Source of the DNA: Rhodobiaceae bacterium
Lineage (GTDB): Bacteria; Pseudomonadota; Alphaproteobacteria; Rhizobiales; JANQQB01
Length of the DNA: 52,838 bases
Assembly: GCA_028285165.1 (NCBI GenBank)
Contig: JANQQB010000377.1
Location: forward strand, 1-52,838
Direction of reading: 5' to 3'
The translations under genes and the position numbers were made by a program. Positions 11,033-17,456 of the stretch are shown here, one piece after another (position 1 is the first letter of the stretch; each line of letters opens with the position of its first letter). The notes under the pieces were generated by a model. That model was not told the origin of the DNA and did not search any database. It saw only the letters and a list, made by a program, of their open reading frames with translations.

Positions 11033-11695
11033 ATGCTTTTCGACGATCTGAAATCCGCCAACGCGGACGTCTGGCGGGCCTATACCCATCACGCCTTCGT
11101 GGAAGGTATGGCCGACGGCAGTCTCGAAGAGGCGAGTTTTAGGCATTATCTCGTTCAGGATTACCTGTTCCTGATCCACTTCGCCCGGGCATATGCGCTT
11201 GCCATCTACAAGTCGCGAACGTTGGACGAAATGCGCGCCGGTTTGGACGGTGTGAAGGCTATCCTCGACGTCGAAATGGGTCTGCATGTGCAGTTGTGCG
11301 GGCAATGGGGCTTGACGCCGGAGGATATCGAAGGCGCGCCGGAATCCCGTGCAACATTGGCCTATACGCGATACGTCCTGGAAACCGGCCTGCGCGGCGA
11401 TCTTCTCGACCTGCATGTGGCGTTGTCTCCGTGCGTAATCGGTTATGCCGAGATCGCGGAGCGCATTGCCGGTCCAACCGGCCGGACGAATGACGGCAAT
11501 CCCTATGGCATCTGGATCAACGAATATGCCGGCGAAGCGTATCAGTCGCTTGCCGCGGATGCCCGCACCAAGCTGGATACGCTTGCGGGCGGACCCGTCT
11601 CGTCGACGCGATTCGACGATCTGTCGCGGGTGTTCTCCCAGGCTACGCGCCTGGAGGCCGATTTCTGGCAGATGGGACTGGACTGCGCCGATTGA
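11033..11695 (+). CDS. tenA: TenA-family aminopyrimidine aminohydrolase (thiaminase II type)
   Basis: TenA hydrolyses aminopyrimidine breakdown products of thiamine to HMP for salvage. The 220-residue protein has the usual length. The likely active-site cysteine is C134 in LHVALSPCVIGYAEI, and a C-terminal glutamate (E208 in TRLEADFWQ) matches the family's second catalytic residue, placing it in the cysteine-type (TenA_C) group. AAAAGGACACCC precedes the ATG. I saw no TPP riboswitch motifs in the 130 bp upstream. It ends 2 bp from the convergent diguanylate cyclase. Confidence 0.92.
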   Translation: MLFDDLKSANADVWRAYTHHAFVEGMADGSLEEASFRHYLVQDYLFLIHFARAYALAIYKSRTLDEMRAGLDGVKAILDVEMGLHVQLCGQWGLTPEDIEGAPESRATLAYTRYVLETGLRGDLLDLHVALSPCVIGYAEIAERIAGPTGRTNDGNPYGIWINEYAGEAYQSLAADARTKLDTLAGGPVSSTRFDDLSRVFSQATRLEADFWQMGLDCAD

Positions 11696-11697
11696 GG

Positions 11698-12756
11698 TCA
11701 GGCGACCTGGACCGTTTCCGGTTCTTCTAGGTCTGTCTCGGCAACCACCCGGTTGCGACCGTTGCGCTTGGCGGCATAGAGGCACTGGTCGGACCGTTCG
11801 ATCATGGATTGCGGCGTGTCGCCGACGGTGTATGTCGAAACGCCGATGGAAATCGTGATCCGGCCGAGATTCTCGCCGGTCGAGCGCTTGACCAATTCCT
11901 TCGACATGACCGATTTGCGGATGTTTTCGGCGACCGAGATCGCCTGCTTGAGACTGGTCATCGGCAGGATTACACCGAATTCCTCGCCGCCGTAGCGGCA
12001 GGCAATGTCCTGTCCCTTGACGTTCTGTTTCACGGCGAGCGCAACCAGACGCAGGACCTGATCGCCCGTCTGGTGACCGTAGGTATCGTTGAAGTTCTTG
12101 AACCGGTCGATGTCGGTCATCAGAAGAGAAAGCGGTTCGCGGGAATGTTCCGCTTCGTCGATGGCACGCTCAAGAGACTGGTCGAAATGCTTGCGGTTGG
12201 CCAGCGTCGTCAATTCGTCGGTCAGCGATTCGAAACGGATCGCTTCGATGCTTTCCTTCATCTCTTCGATCTGACGACGGGATTCGGCAAGCTGGACTTC
12301 CAGATTGCGATTGATCGCCTCGGTTTGCCGCGTCGCGACGATCAGATTGCTGACGATTTCACGGATCTTGTCGGTGTCCTGTTCCGACGTCAGTTCCGTC
12401 TTGGCGCCTTCAAGCGAGGATTTGTAATCCGACGCTGAGGATTGCGACTCGGAAATCGTGTCGACGATCTGACCGATCTCGTCGGAAATCAGGTTGCCGA
12501 CTTCCTCGATCCGCTCCCCGAGCCGCTGCGGCGACATGAACCGGTTATAGATCTGATCGACTTCCTGAGGCGAGATCGATCCCTTGGCCTTCAGGATCTC
12601 ATTGACCGATTTGTTGAGCGCGTGGTTGAAGCCGGCCGAATAGGTATACCAGAGCTCATAGTTCTTCGGGTAAGCGGGAATCTCATTCCGCTTGATCTGC
12701 TTCAGCGCCGCGTCGCCGTAGGCAATCGTGCGTTGAAAATCGTCTTTCTTACCCAT
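11698..12756 (-). CDS. GGDEF diguanylate cyclase
   Basis: Predicted to make cyclic di-GMP from two GTP. The 352-residue soluble protein has an N-terminal alpha-helical region (1-150), a coiled-coil linker (about 150-175) and a C-terminal GGDEF domain. The domain contains ESLTDELTTLANRKHFD, the metal-binding MTDIDRFKNFND and an intact GGEEF at residues 256-260. The inhibitory I-site position reads KGQD, so the canonical RxxD is absent and product inhibition may be weak. No membrane segment is seen. A perfect CtrA box lies 80 bp upstream. Confidence 0.93.
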   Translation of the reverse strand: MGKKDDFQRTIAYGDAALKQIKRNEIPAYPKNYELWYTYSAGFNHALNKSVNEILKAKGSISPQEVDQIYNRFMSPQRLGERIEEVGNLISDEIGQIVDTISESQSSASDYKSSLEGAKTELTSEQDTDKIREIVSNLIVATRQTEAINRNLEVQLAESRRQIEEMKESIEAIRFESLTDELTTLANRKHFDQSLERAIDEAEHSREPLSLLMTDIDRFKNFNDTYGHQTGDQVLRLVALAVKQNVKGQDIACRYGGEEFGVILPMTSLKQAISVAENIRKSVMSKELVKRSTGENLGRITISIGVSTYTVGDTPQSMIERSDQCLYAAKRNGRNRVVAETDLEEPETVQVA

Positions 12757-12835
12757 TTGGAATCTCTAAACCCCGAGAGCAGCGCCGGGATCGTCCGTAG
12801 ACGACCTCATTCTGCTTTACGCTATACTTAGGGGT

Positions 12836-12850
12836 TTAAGGCGCCGTTAA
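12836..12850. promoter_or_regulatory. CtrA-binding site (perfect TTAA-N7-TTAA)
   Basis: TTAAGGCGCCGTTAA matches the full CtrA consensus exactly and lies 80 bp upstream of the diguanylate cyclase start. CtrA is the alphaproteobacterial master regulator of cell cycle, motility and related traits. The match is seen; regulation is inferred. Confidence 0.7.
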
Positions 12851-13001
12851 CGCGGCAATGATCTCCGCAGTCTCATTCGGTATGAATTTATTGCCACAAG
12901 GCCCTGAAAACTCACAAGAGTTGTGATTTATACGTAAGTCCTGAACCGACCTGGATATTATACACCGCTGAGTTCGTAGTTTGATTGATTGTTTTCAATA
13001 G

Positions 13002-13050
13002 TTCGCGAAAAAATTGGTAAAAATATAGGCAATAATACCAATATCGCGAA
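13002..13050. repeat. Long two-step inverted repeat
   Basis: TTCGCGA (13002-13008) pairs with TCGCGAA (13044-13050), and inside it ATTGGTA (13013-13019) pairs with TACCAAT (13036-13042), leaving a 16-nt AT-rich loop. There is no T-run on either strand, so it is not a standard terminator. It may be an operator or part of an RNA leader. Confidence 0.55.
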
Positions 13051-13091
13051 AAGAGCATTGCATTGGTTCTTTGACATATCGGCGCCGCTTT

Positions 13092-13111
13092 ACGGTTTGA
13101 AGCCAAACCGT
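13092..13111. repeat. Perfect 8-bp-stem hairpin
   Basis: ACGGTTTG (13092-13099), loop AAGC, CAAACCGT (13104-13111). A TATACT hexamer follows at 13115-13120, but no suitably spaced -35 box is visible. It may be an operator or a small-RNA stem. Confidence 0.45.
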
Positions 13112-13227
13112 CGCTATACTGCGGTACCCTTGCGGAAGAGTCCTGTGCCGGAACAGCGTTTATTGCCGGTACCGTACGTGCGATTGCGCGGCCGCATCGG
13201 TATCCAGTCAGTGTCTACCGACTTCGA

Positions 13228-14583
13228 TCAAGCGACCTTGGATTTTTTCTGTTTGGGAAGTGAGACCGGCCGAAGCAGGAAGTCCGGCACATGATCGCCC
13301 ATACCGACCACAGGGGCCTCGTTTTCTTCTTCGCGCTCGCGGCGTGGGGCCCGCTTTTCCTTACGACCGCCGGCCGTGCTCTTTGCCGATGACCGGCTGG
13401 AGGATTTTCTGCCGCGTTCCCGTGGCTTGGTCTCGTCGTCGTCCGGGGAGGTTGCAAAAACCGGGTCGTCCGACCAGTCGATGGTCTTGCCAATCAGCGT
13501 CTGTATTGCGTCGAGCGACACGCGGTCCTTCGGCGTGACAATCGTGATTGCGGTTCCTGTTCGACCGGCCCGACCGGTGCGTCCGATCCGGTGCACATAG
13601 TCTTCGGCATTGTGCGGCACGTCATAATTATAGACATGGCTGACTGCGGGAATGTCGAGACCACGTGCCGCGACATCGCTGGCGACGAGAATCGGTATGC
13701 GACCCGTACGGAAATTCTCCAGCATCATCATACGCGAACGCTGGTCCATATCCCCGTGCAGCGCGCCCGCCATGAAGCCGTGCTTTTCCAGCGAACGAAA
13801 GAGGACGCTGACATCGCGCTTGCGGTTACAGAAGATGATTGCGTTCTGAAGATCTTCGGCCTGTTTGAGATGCCGGCGAAGCACTTCGCGTTTTTTCCAG
13901 TCGTCGTTCTGGGACGGGATCAGCACCTGGCTGACTGTCGATACCGTCGACGACGGCGGAGCCACCTCGATCTGCTTCGGGTTTTGCAGGAACGTATCCG
14001 TCAACCGCTGGATTTCAGGCGCCATCGTGGCCGAGAAGAACAGGGTCTGGCGGGTGAAGGGGATCAGGCTGCAGATCCGCTCGATGTCCGGAATGAAACC
14101 CATGTCGAGCATGCGGTCGGCTTCGTCGATGACAAGCACTTCCACGCCCTGCAGCAGCAGCTTGCCGCGTTCGAAATGGTCGAGCAGGCGCCCCGGAGTT
14201 GCGATCACGATGTCCGCGCCGCGATCCAGTTTCTTGTCCTGTTCGTCGAACGACACGCCGCCGATCAGGAGGGCAACGGTCATCTTGTGATTGACGCCGT
14301 ACTTGACCAGATTGTCGGCGACCTGGGCAGCGAGTTCGCGGGTCGGTTCGAGGATCAGCGAGCGCGGCATGCGCGCCCGGGCGCGGCCACGTTCCAGGAT
14401 GCTCAGCATCGGCAAGGTGAAAGACGCCGTCTTGCCGGTCCCGGTCTGGGCAATGCCGATGACGTCCCGACGCTCAAGCACGTGGGGAATGGCCTGCGCC
14501 TGGATCGGCGTCGGCTCGCTGTACCCGGCGGCTTCGACAGCAGACAGGACTTTTGGACTCAGGCCAAGTTCACTAAAGCTCAT
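13228..14583 (-). CDS. DEAD-box RNA helicase, RhlE-like
   Basis: An ATP-dependent RNA helicase of 451 residues. Motifs appear in order: Q-motif (F..LGLS...GYSEPTPIQ), I AQTGTGKT, Ia PTRELAAQV, Ib ATPGRLLDH, II VLVIDEADRMLD, III FFSATM, V VASDVAARGLDIP and VI HRIGRTGRAGRTG. The last 80 residues or so are basic and disordered (RERGRKSSSRSSAKS and a lysine-rich end), as in cold-shock and ribosome-biogenesis helicases of the RhlE group. It is transcribed alone from a 350-bp upstream gap. Confidence 0.95.
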   Translation of the reverse strand: MSFSELGLSPKVLSAVEAAGYSEPTPIQAQAIPHVLERRDVIGIAQTGTGKTASFTLPMLSILERGRARARMPRSLILEPTRELAAQVADNLVKYGVNHKMTVALLIGGVSFDEQDKKLDRGADIVIATPGRLLDHFERGKLLLQGVEVLVIDEADRMLDMGFIPDIERICSLIPFTRQTLFFSATMAPEIQRLTDTFLQNPKQIEVAPPSSTVSTVSQVLIPSQNDDWKKREVLRRHLKQAEDLQNAIIFCNRKRDVSVLFRSLEKHGFMAGALHGDMDQRSRMMMLENFRTGRIPILVASDVAARGLDIPAVSHVYNYDVPHNAEDYVHRIGRTGRAGRTGTAITIVTPKDRVSLDAIQTLIGKTIDWSDDPVFATSPDDDETKPRERGRKSSSRSSAKSTAGGRKEKRAPRREREEENEAPVVGMGDHVPDFLLRPVSLPKQKKSKVA

Positions 14584-14935
14584 ATGGAACGGGGTTCTTT
14601 GCCGGTCCGGTGGGAAACCCGCACACGGACGCTATTACGATGCGCCGCAACATCGTGGATGGTCCGCGACTTGTCAATGCACTGTGCGAAACTGACACAG
14701 ACTATCCCTAACCAGAATGCTTAATCGCAGTGCCGTGGCCGTTGAGATTTATTTGGACGTTCAATATTTCCCGGCCCGTTAGGGATGTAGAGGGCAGGAC
14801 CTTATGTCGTTGTATGCACACTCGTCTTTGCCGGACGGCCCTGTGGAACGGGTCTTCGATATGACCTGGGGACCGGGCGGCCGGTGATCCGTAGCCGGTC
14901 GCATGGACGGTGTGAACACTTTCGTGCGATCCGCG
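14584..14935. other. Intergenic region without a recognised gene
   Basis: About 350 bp lie between the helicase start and the end of the PleD-like gene. The right part presumably holds the trailer of the PleD-like gene and the left part the helicase promoter. I see no convincing ORF, terminator with T-run or operator. Confidence 0.5.
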
Positions 14936-16276
14936 TCAAGCGGAGGGATCGAAGCCGGAAAAAGCGCGTCGCACCATGGTTTCGGCCGACTCACCCGGTT
15001 GCGGCGTCACGCATCGCGACCAGACCCGCGCCGCAATTGGCGGGGCGCCCTCTTCGACGCTGAAACGGGTGGCGTTGATCACGCTCTCGATGCGCCGTAC
15101 CGCACCTTCGGCCTCGTCGGGTCGCGAACAGGCATGGACCACGACGAAGCGTCCGCCGCTCCATCGGCCGGTCATGTCTTCGCCGCGCACAAGCTGAGCG
15201 ATCAGGGCGCCGACCTGGCGGATGATCCGATCGCCGACGGCATAGCCATGCGCGGCATTGATTTCGCCGAGATTGTCGATGGTCATACCGCAGACGGTCA
15301 GCGGTTCGTCCGACTGCCCGTGATCGCGAACCATGCGGTCGAGATGTTCAAGCAGGAAACCCCGGCTGAACAAACCTGTAAGCGAATCGCCGGTCGCGAC
15401 ATGGCGGGCCTGACGATAGGCGGCGCGCAGCTTCTCGCGATGTCGGTTTTCCAGGATCAGCGCGGTTGCGTGAGCGCTGACCTCATCGGTGTCGATCGGA
15501 TCGGTGACCACTTCGGTGGCCCCGGCTTCGAACAGCTGTTTGCGATCCGTTGCGCTGCCGTGGCCGCAAAGCACGATGACGGGCAGCGTGAAATGGCGCG
15601 GATTGCGGCGTAGTGCCTGCAGAACTTCCTCGGCCTCGTTCGTTGCAATGTCGAGGATGACCGCATCGAAGTCGCCATTCTTCAGATAGTCTTCGGCCAT
15701 GTCGCGCGTGAACGCGCCGATCAGCATTGCCCGGCCGGCAAGCGCCCGTTCGATTGCTGCAAAGCGTAGTCCGGTTCCGACGATGAGCAATGTCGCTTCC
15801 TGCATGTCGGCCGGGCGCGCGACTTCCGGAGCATCAAGGCCATATTGCGAGAAGGTTTCCAGCCGGCGCGCCATTTCGACCTGGAGCCGGCCAAGCCGGG
15901 TCAGATCGGCAACCCGGTGGGCGATCTGGGCCGCAGACAGGGGTGGGGACATGATTGCGTCGACGGTGCCGTCGGCCGCCAGGGCCTGCGCCTGCACCCC
16001 GTCGCACAGCGCAAGGACCGGGATCCGTCCGCCGGGCAGGGTGTTGGCCACGGCTTTTGCATGCCGATGAAACCCTTCAGCCGTGGCGCGTGCACCGGCA
16101 CAAAGGAGGTCCAGAACAATGGCGTCGACCGACCGGCCTTCGCTTTCTGCGACGGGCCGGAACGGCGCGGTGTCGACCTCCAGCGCGTAACCGCGCGCGG
16201 ACAGATCGCTCCACAAGGCTGGATCGATGGCGGCGCCCTGTTCGCGCAGAACCAATATGTGCGGCTTTTGTGACAT
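14936..16276 (-). CDS. PleD-like protein with degenerate GGDEF domain
   Basis: A 446-residue protein with a REC-like, REC-like, GGDEF-like order, as in PleD. The first receiver (about 1-130) is divergent. The second (about 150-270) keeps a possible phospho-acceptor in DAVILDIATN. The C-terminal domain starts with TGDSLTGLFSRGFLLEHLD, but the catalytic signature is replaced by RWSGGRFVVVH. Diguanylate cyclase activity is therefore unlikely; a role in signalling or GTP/c-di-GMP sensing is more plausible. GGAGGTGTCCCC precedes the ATG at 16276. A longer reading would overlap the neighbouring hydrolase gene, so it is rejected. Confidence 0.82.
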   Translation of the reverse strand: MSQKPHILVLREQGAAIDPALWSDLSARGYALEVDTAPFRPVAESEGRSVDAIVLDLLCAGARATAEGFHRHAKAVANTLPGGRIPVLALCDGVQAQALAADGTVDAIMSPPLSAAQIAHRVADLTRLGRLQVEMARRLETFSQYGLDAPEVARPADMQEATLLIVGTGLRFAAIERALAGRAMLIGAFTRDMAEDYLKNGDFDAVILDIATNEAEEVLQALRRNPRHFTLPVIVLCGHGSATDRKQLFEAGATEVVTDPIDTDEVSAHATALILENRHREKLRAAYRQARHVATGDSLTGLFSRGFLLEHLDRMVRDHGQSDEPLTVCGMTIDNLGEINAAHGYAVGDRIIRQVGALIAQLVRGEDMTGRWSGGRFVVVHACSRPDEAEGAVRRIESVINATRFSVEEGAPPIAARVWSRCVTPQPGESAETMVRRAFSGFDPSA

Positions 16277-16362
16277 GGGGACACCTCCGGACGGGCCAAA
16301 ATCTTTGCCGAATCCGGTAAAGGTCGCCTTAATCATGAATTCCGTTTGTCCCGGTCGCGCGT

Positions 16363-17067
16363 TCAATCGAGCGCAAGCCGGATCTCTTGCGCCAGCATAT
16401 GCGGCTGGTCGACGCTCGGCCAGTGACTGGCATCGGCGAGCACGACGCAATGCATCGGGTTTTCGGCCAACCAGTTCAGACTGCTTTGCGGACAGTTTTT
16501 CGGATTGTAGAAGTAGATCACGCGTGTGGCGCCAGCCAGGACTTCACCTGGAACAGTCTCCTGCGAAAACCGCCGTGCATCCCGGCCCAGTTGCCAGAGT
16601 GCGAGGCGGTCGGCTTTTGCCACTTCGGCGCGATACCGTCGGATCACAGGGTCGTCCTCCGCCATTCCATCCAGGCGGGCCAGAAAGGCTGTCCGAAACG
16701 TTTCGGGATCGTCGTAATCGGCGGCCGTTCCCGAAAAATAGGCGTCGTCCGCGGTCAGGTTGCCCTCAAGCGACAGGATCGTCTGCAGCGGACAGGCGGG
16801 CTGTCTTGCCGCCAGGGACGCGACGATCGAGGCGACCGAATGGGCCATGATGATCTCGGCACCGGTCGACCTCGCTGTCTCGGCAACAAAATGCGCCAGG
16901 GATTGCAGCGTCGTTTGCGTGGTCTGTGCCGGTGCACCGAAGCCGGGCAGGTCGAGCGGCACCAGCGTGTAGCTGCGGGCCAGGTCGGTATCGCACAGAC
17001 CGGCATACATGCTTGAATTGTCGCCGAACCCGGCAATCATCAGGATCTTGGGCAGGGTTTTGTCCAC
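16363..17067 (-). CDS. Alpha/beta-hydrolase-fold protein
   Basis: A 234-residue protein of the alpha/beta-hydrolase superfamily. It shows the early oxyanion region ILMIAGFGDN, PLDLPGFGAP, a nucleophile elbow IIMAHSVASIVA and a late histidine in VLADASHWPS. The elbow reads A-H-S-V-A where G-x-S-x-G is usual. The frame stays open far upstream, but only because it reads through the palindromic element A. The GTG at 17067 is chosen because it restores a tight junction with the upstream gene once element A is removed; an ATG at 17040 is the alternative. Its substrate is unknown. Confidence 0.72.
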   Translation of the reverse strand: MDKTLPKILMIAGFGDNSSMYAGLCDTDLARSYTLVPLDLPGFGAPAQTTQTTLQSLAHFVAETARSTGAEIIMAHSVASIVASLAARQPACPLQTILSLEGNLTADDAYFSGTAADYDDPETFRTAFLARLDGMAEDDPVIRRYRAEVAKADRLALWQLGRDARRFSQETVPGEVLAGATRVIYFYNPKNCPQSSLNWLAENPMHCVVLADASHWPSVDQPHMLAQEIRLALD

Positions 17068-17075
17068 CGGATGCT

Positions 17076-17079
17076 CTAG
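17076..17079. repeat. CTAG flank, left side of element A
   Basis: CTAG is found immediately outside both ends of element A (here and at 17457-17460). It is a candidate 4-bp target-site duplication. CTAG is itself palindromic, so it could instead be the outermost part of the inverted repeat. Confidence 0.5.
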
Positions 17080-17181
17080 CCTGTATTTCTCACACCTGCC
17101 ACGGTCTGCGTCGCATTCAGGCGTTCGTCCCGCAAGGAGCGAACCCGAAAAGCGCAGCGGGGCTGCGGTTGAGGGGCGCGA

Positions 17182-17207
17182 CGCAAATCGGATGTTTCCG
17201 ATTTGCG
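17182..17207. repeat. Element A hairpin H1 (GATGTTTC core)
   Basis: CGCAAATCG, then the core GATGTTTC, then CGATTTGCG. The 9-bp stem is perfect. Of its 26 bp, the inner 24 (17183-17206) are repeated exactly in H3. Confidence 0.8.
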
Positions 17208-17216
17208 CACTCAGTA

Positions 17217-17242
17217 CCCAACACGGAAACATCCGTGTTGGG
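17217..17242. repeat. Element A hairpin H2 (GAAACATC core)
   Basis: CCCAACACG, then the core GAAACATC, then CGTGTTGGG. The core is the reverse complement of that of H1, while the stem sequence is different but perfectly paired. Confidence 0.8.
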
Positions 17243-17322
17243 GCGGGCGGGCGCCTGAATGCGACCCTGCGGGCGACGTCGTGCGCCCGACAGTCTGCGT
17301 CAAACTGCTTGCCCGATGGGGT

Positions 17323-17346
17323 GCAAATCGGATGTTTCCGATTTGC
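17323..17346. repeat. Element A hairpin H3 (GATGTTTC core)
   Basis: Identical over 24 bp to H1, and sits in the second large arm of the element. Confidence 0.8.
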
Positions 17347-17355
17347 TGAGAAAGG

Positions 17356-17379
17356 GCAACGGCGAAACATCGCCGTTGC
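17356..17379. repeat. Element A hairpin H4 (GAAACATC core)
   Basis: GCAACGGC, then GAAACATC, then GCCGTTGC. It has the same core and orientation as H2 with a third, different, fully paired stem. Confidence 0.8.
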
Positions 17380-17456
17380 GCATCGCGCTGCGCAGTTTTC
17401 CTTGCCTGTCGGGCGCACGACGCCGCGCAGACCATGGCAGGTGTGAGAAATGCAGG

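Larger units (their letters stand above)
12757..13227. other. AT-rich structured intergenic region
   Basis: This 471-bp gap is much more AT-rich than its surroundings and holds no convincing gene. Starting from the cyclase side it contains a CtrA box (12836-12850), an inverted repeat TCACAAGAGTTGTGA (12912-12926), TACGTA (12931-12936), a two-step hairpin (13002-13050), TTGACA (13071-13076) and an 8-bp-stem hairpin (13092-13111). A regulatory role or an unannotated small RNA is possible but not shown. Confidence 0.6.
17080..17456. mobile_element. Element A: 377-bp cloverleaf-like palindromic element (MITE-like)
   Basis: The ends form a 31-bp inverted repeat with two mismatches (17080-17110 against 17426-17456; it starts CCTGTATTTCTCACACCTGC). 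Inside are two large arms. Arm 1 is closed by a 13-bp perfect stem (17111-17123 with 17252-17264). Arm 2 is closed by a 17-bp perfect stem, CGTCGTGCGCCCGACAG (17277-17293 with 17406-17422). Each arm carries two small hairpins with a shared core octamer. No ORF of its own is seen. It looks like a non-autonomous insertion, a large REP/BIME-like element or a structured RNA. The outer and inner pairings are seen; mobility is inferred. Confidence 0.75.

Noticed and set aside
13071-13120. A small-RNA promoter from TTGACA and TATACT
   Set aside because: The spacing is 38 bp, so these do not form one promoter. The hairpins were kept as an observation without a promoter call.
12989-13294. A plus-strand ORF of about 100 codons in the gap before the helicase
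   Set aside because: It overlaps the 3' end of the helicase gene, has no good ribosome-binding site and shows no recognisable protein sequence.
16277-16450. A longer start for the PleD-like protein
   Set aside because: It would overlap the end of the hydrolase gene, and a good ribosome-binding site exists for the ATG at 16276.
17182-17379. CRISPR array
   Set aside because: The repeated hairpins are few, alternate in orientation, have different stems and irregular spacing, and no cas gene is near.
17068-17418. An N-terminal extension of about 117 residues on the alpha/beta hydrolase
   Set aside because: It is only the translation of the palindromic element A, has no domain character, and the GTG at 17067 starts exactly where the hydrolase fold begins.
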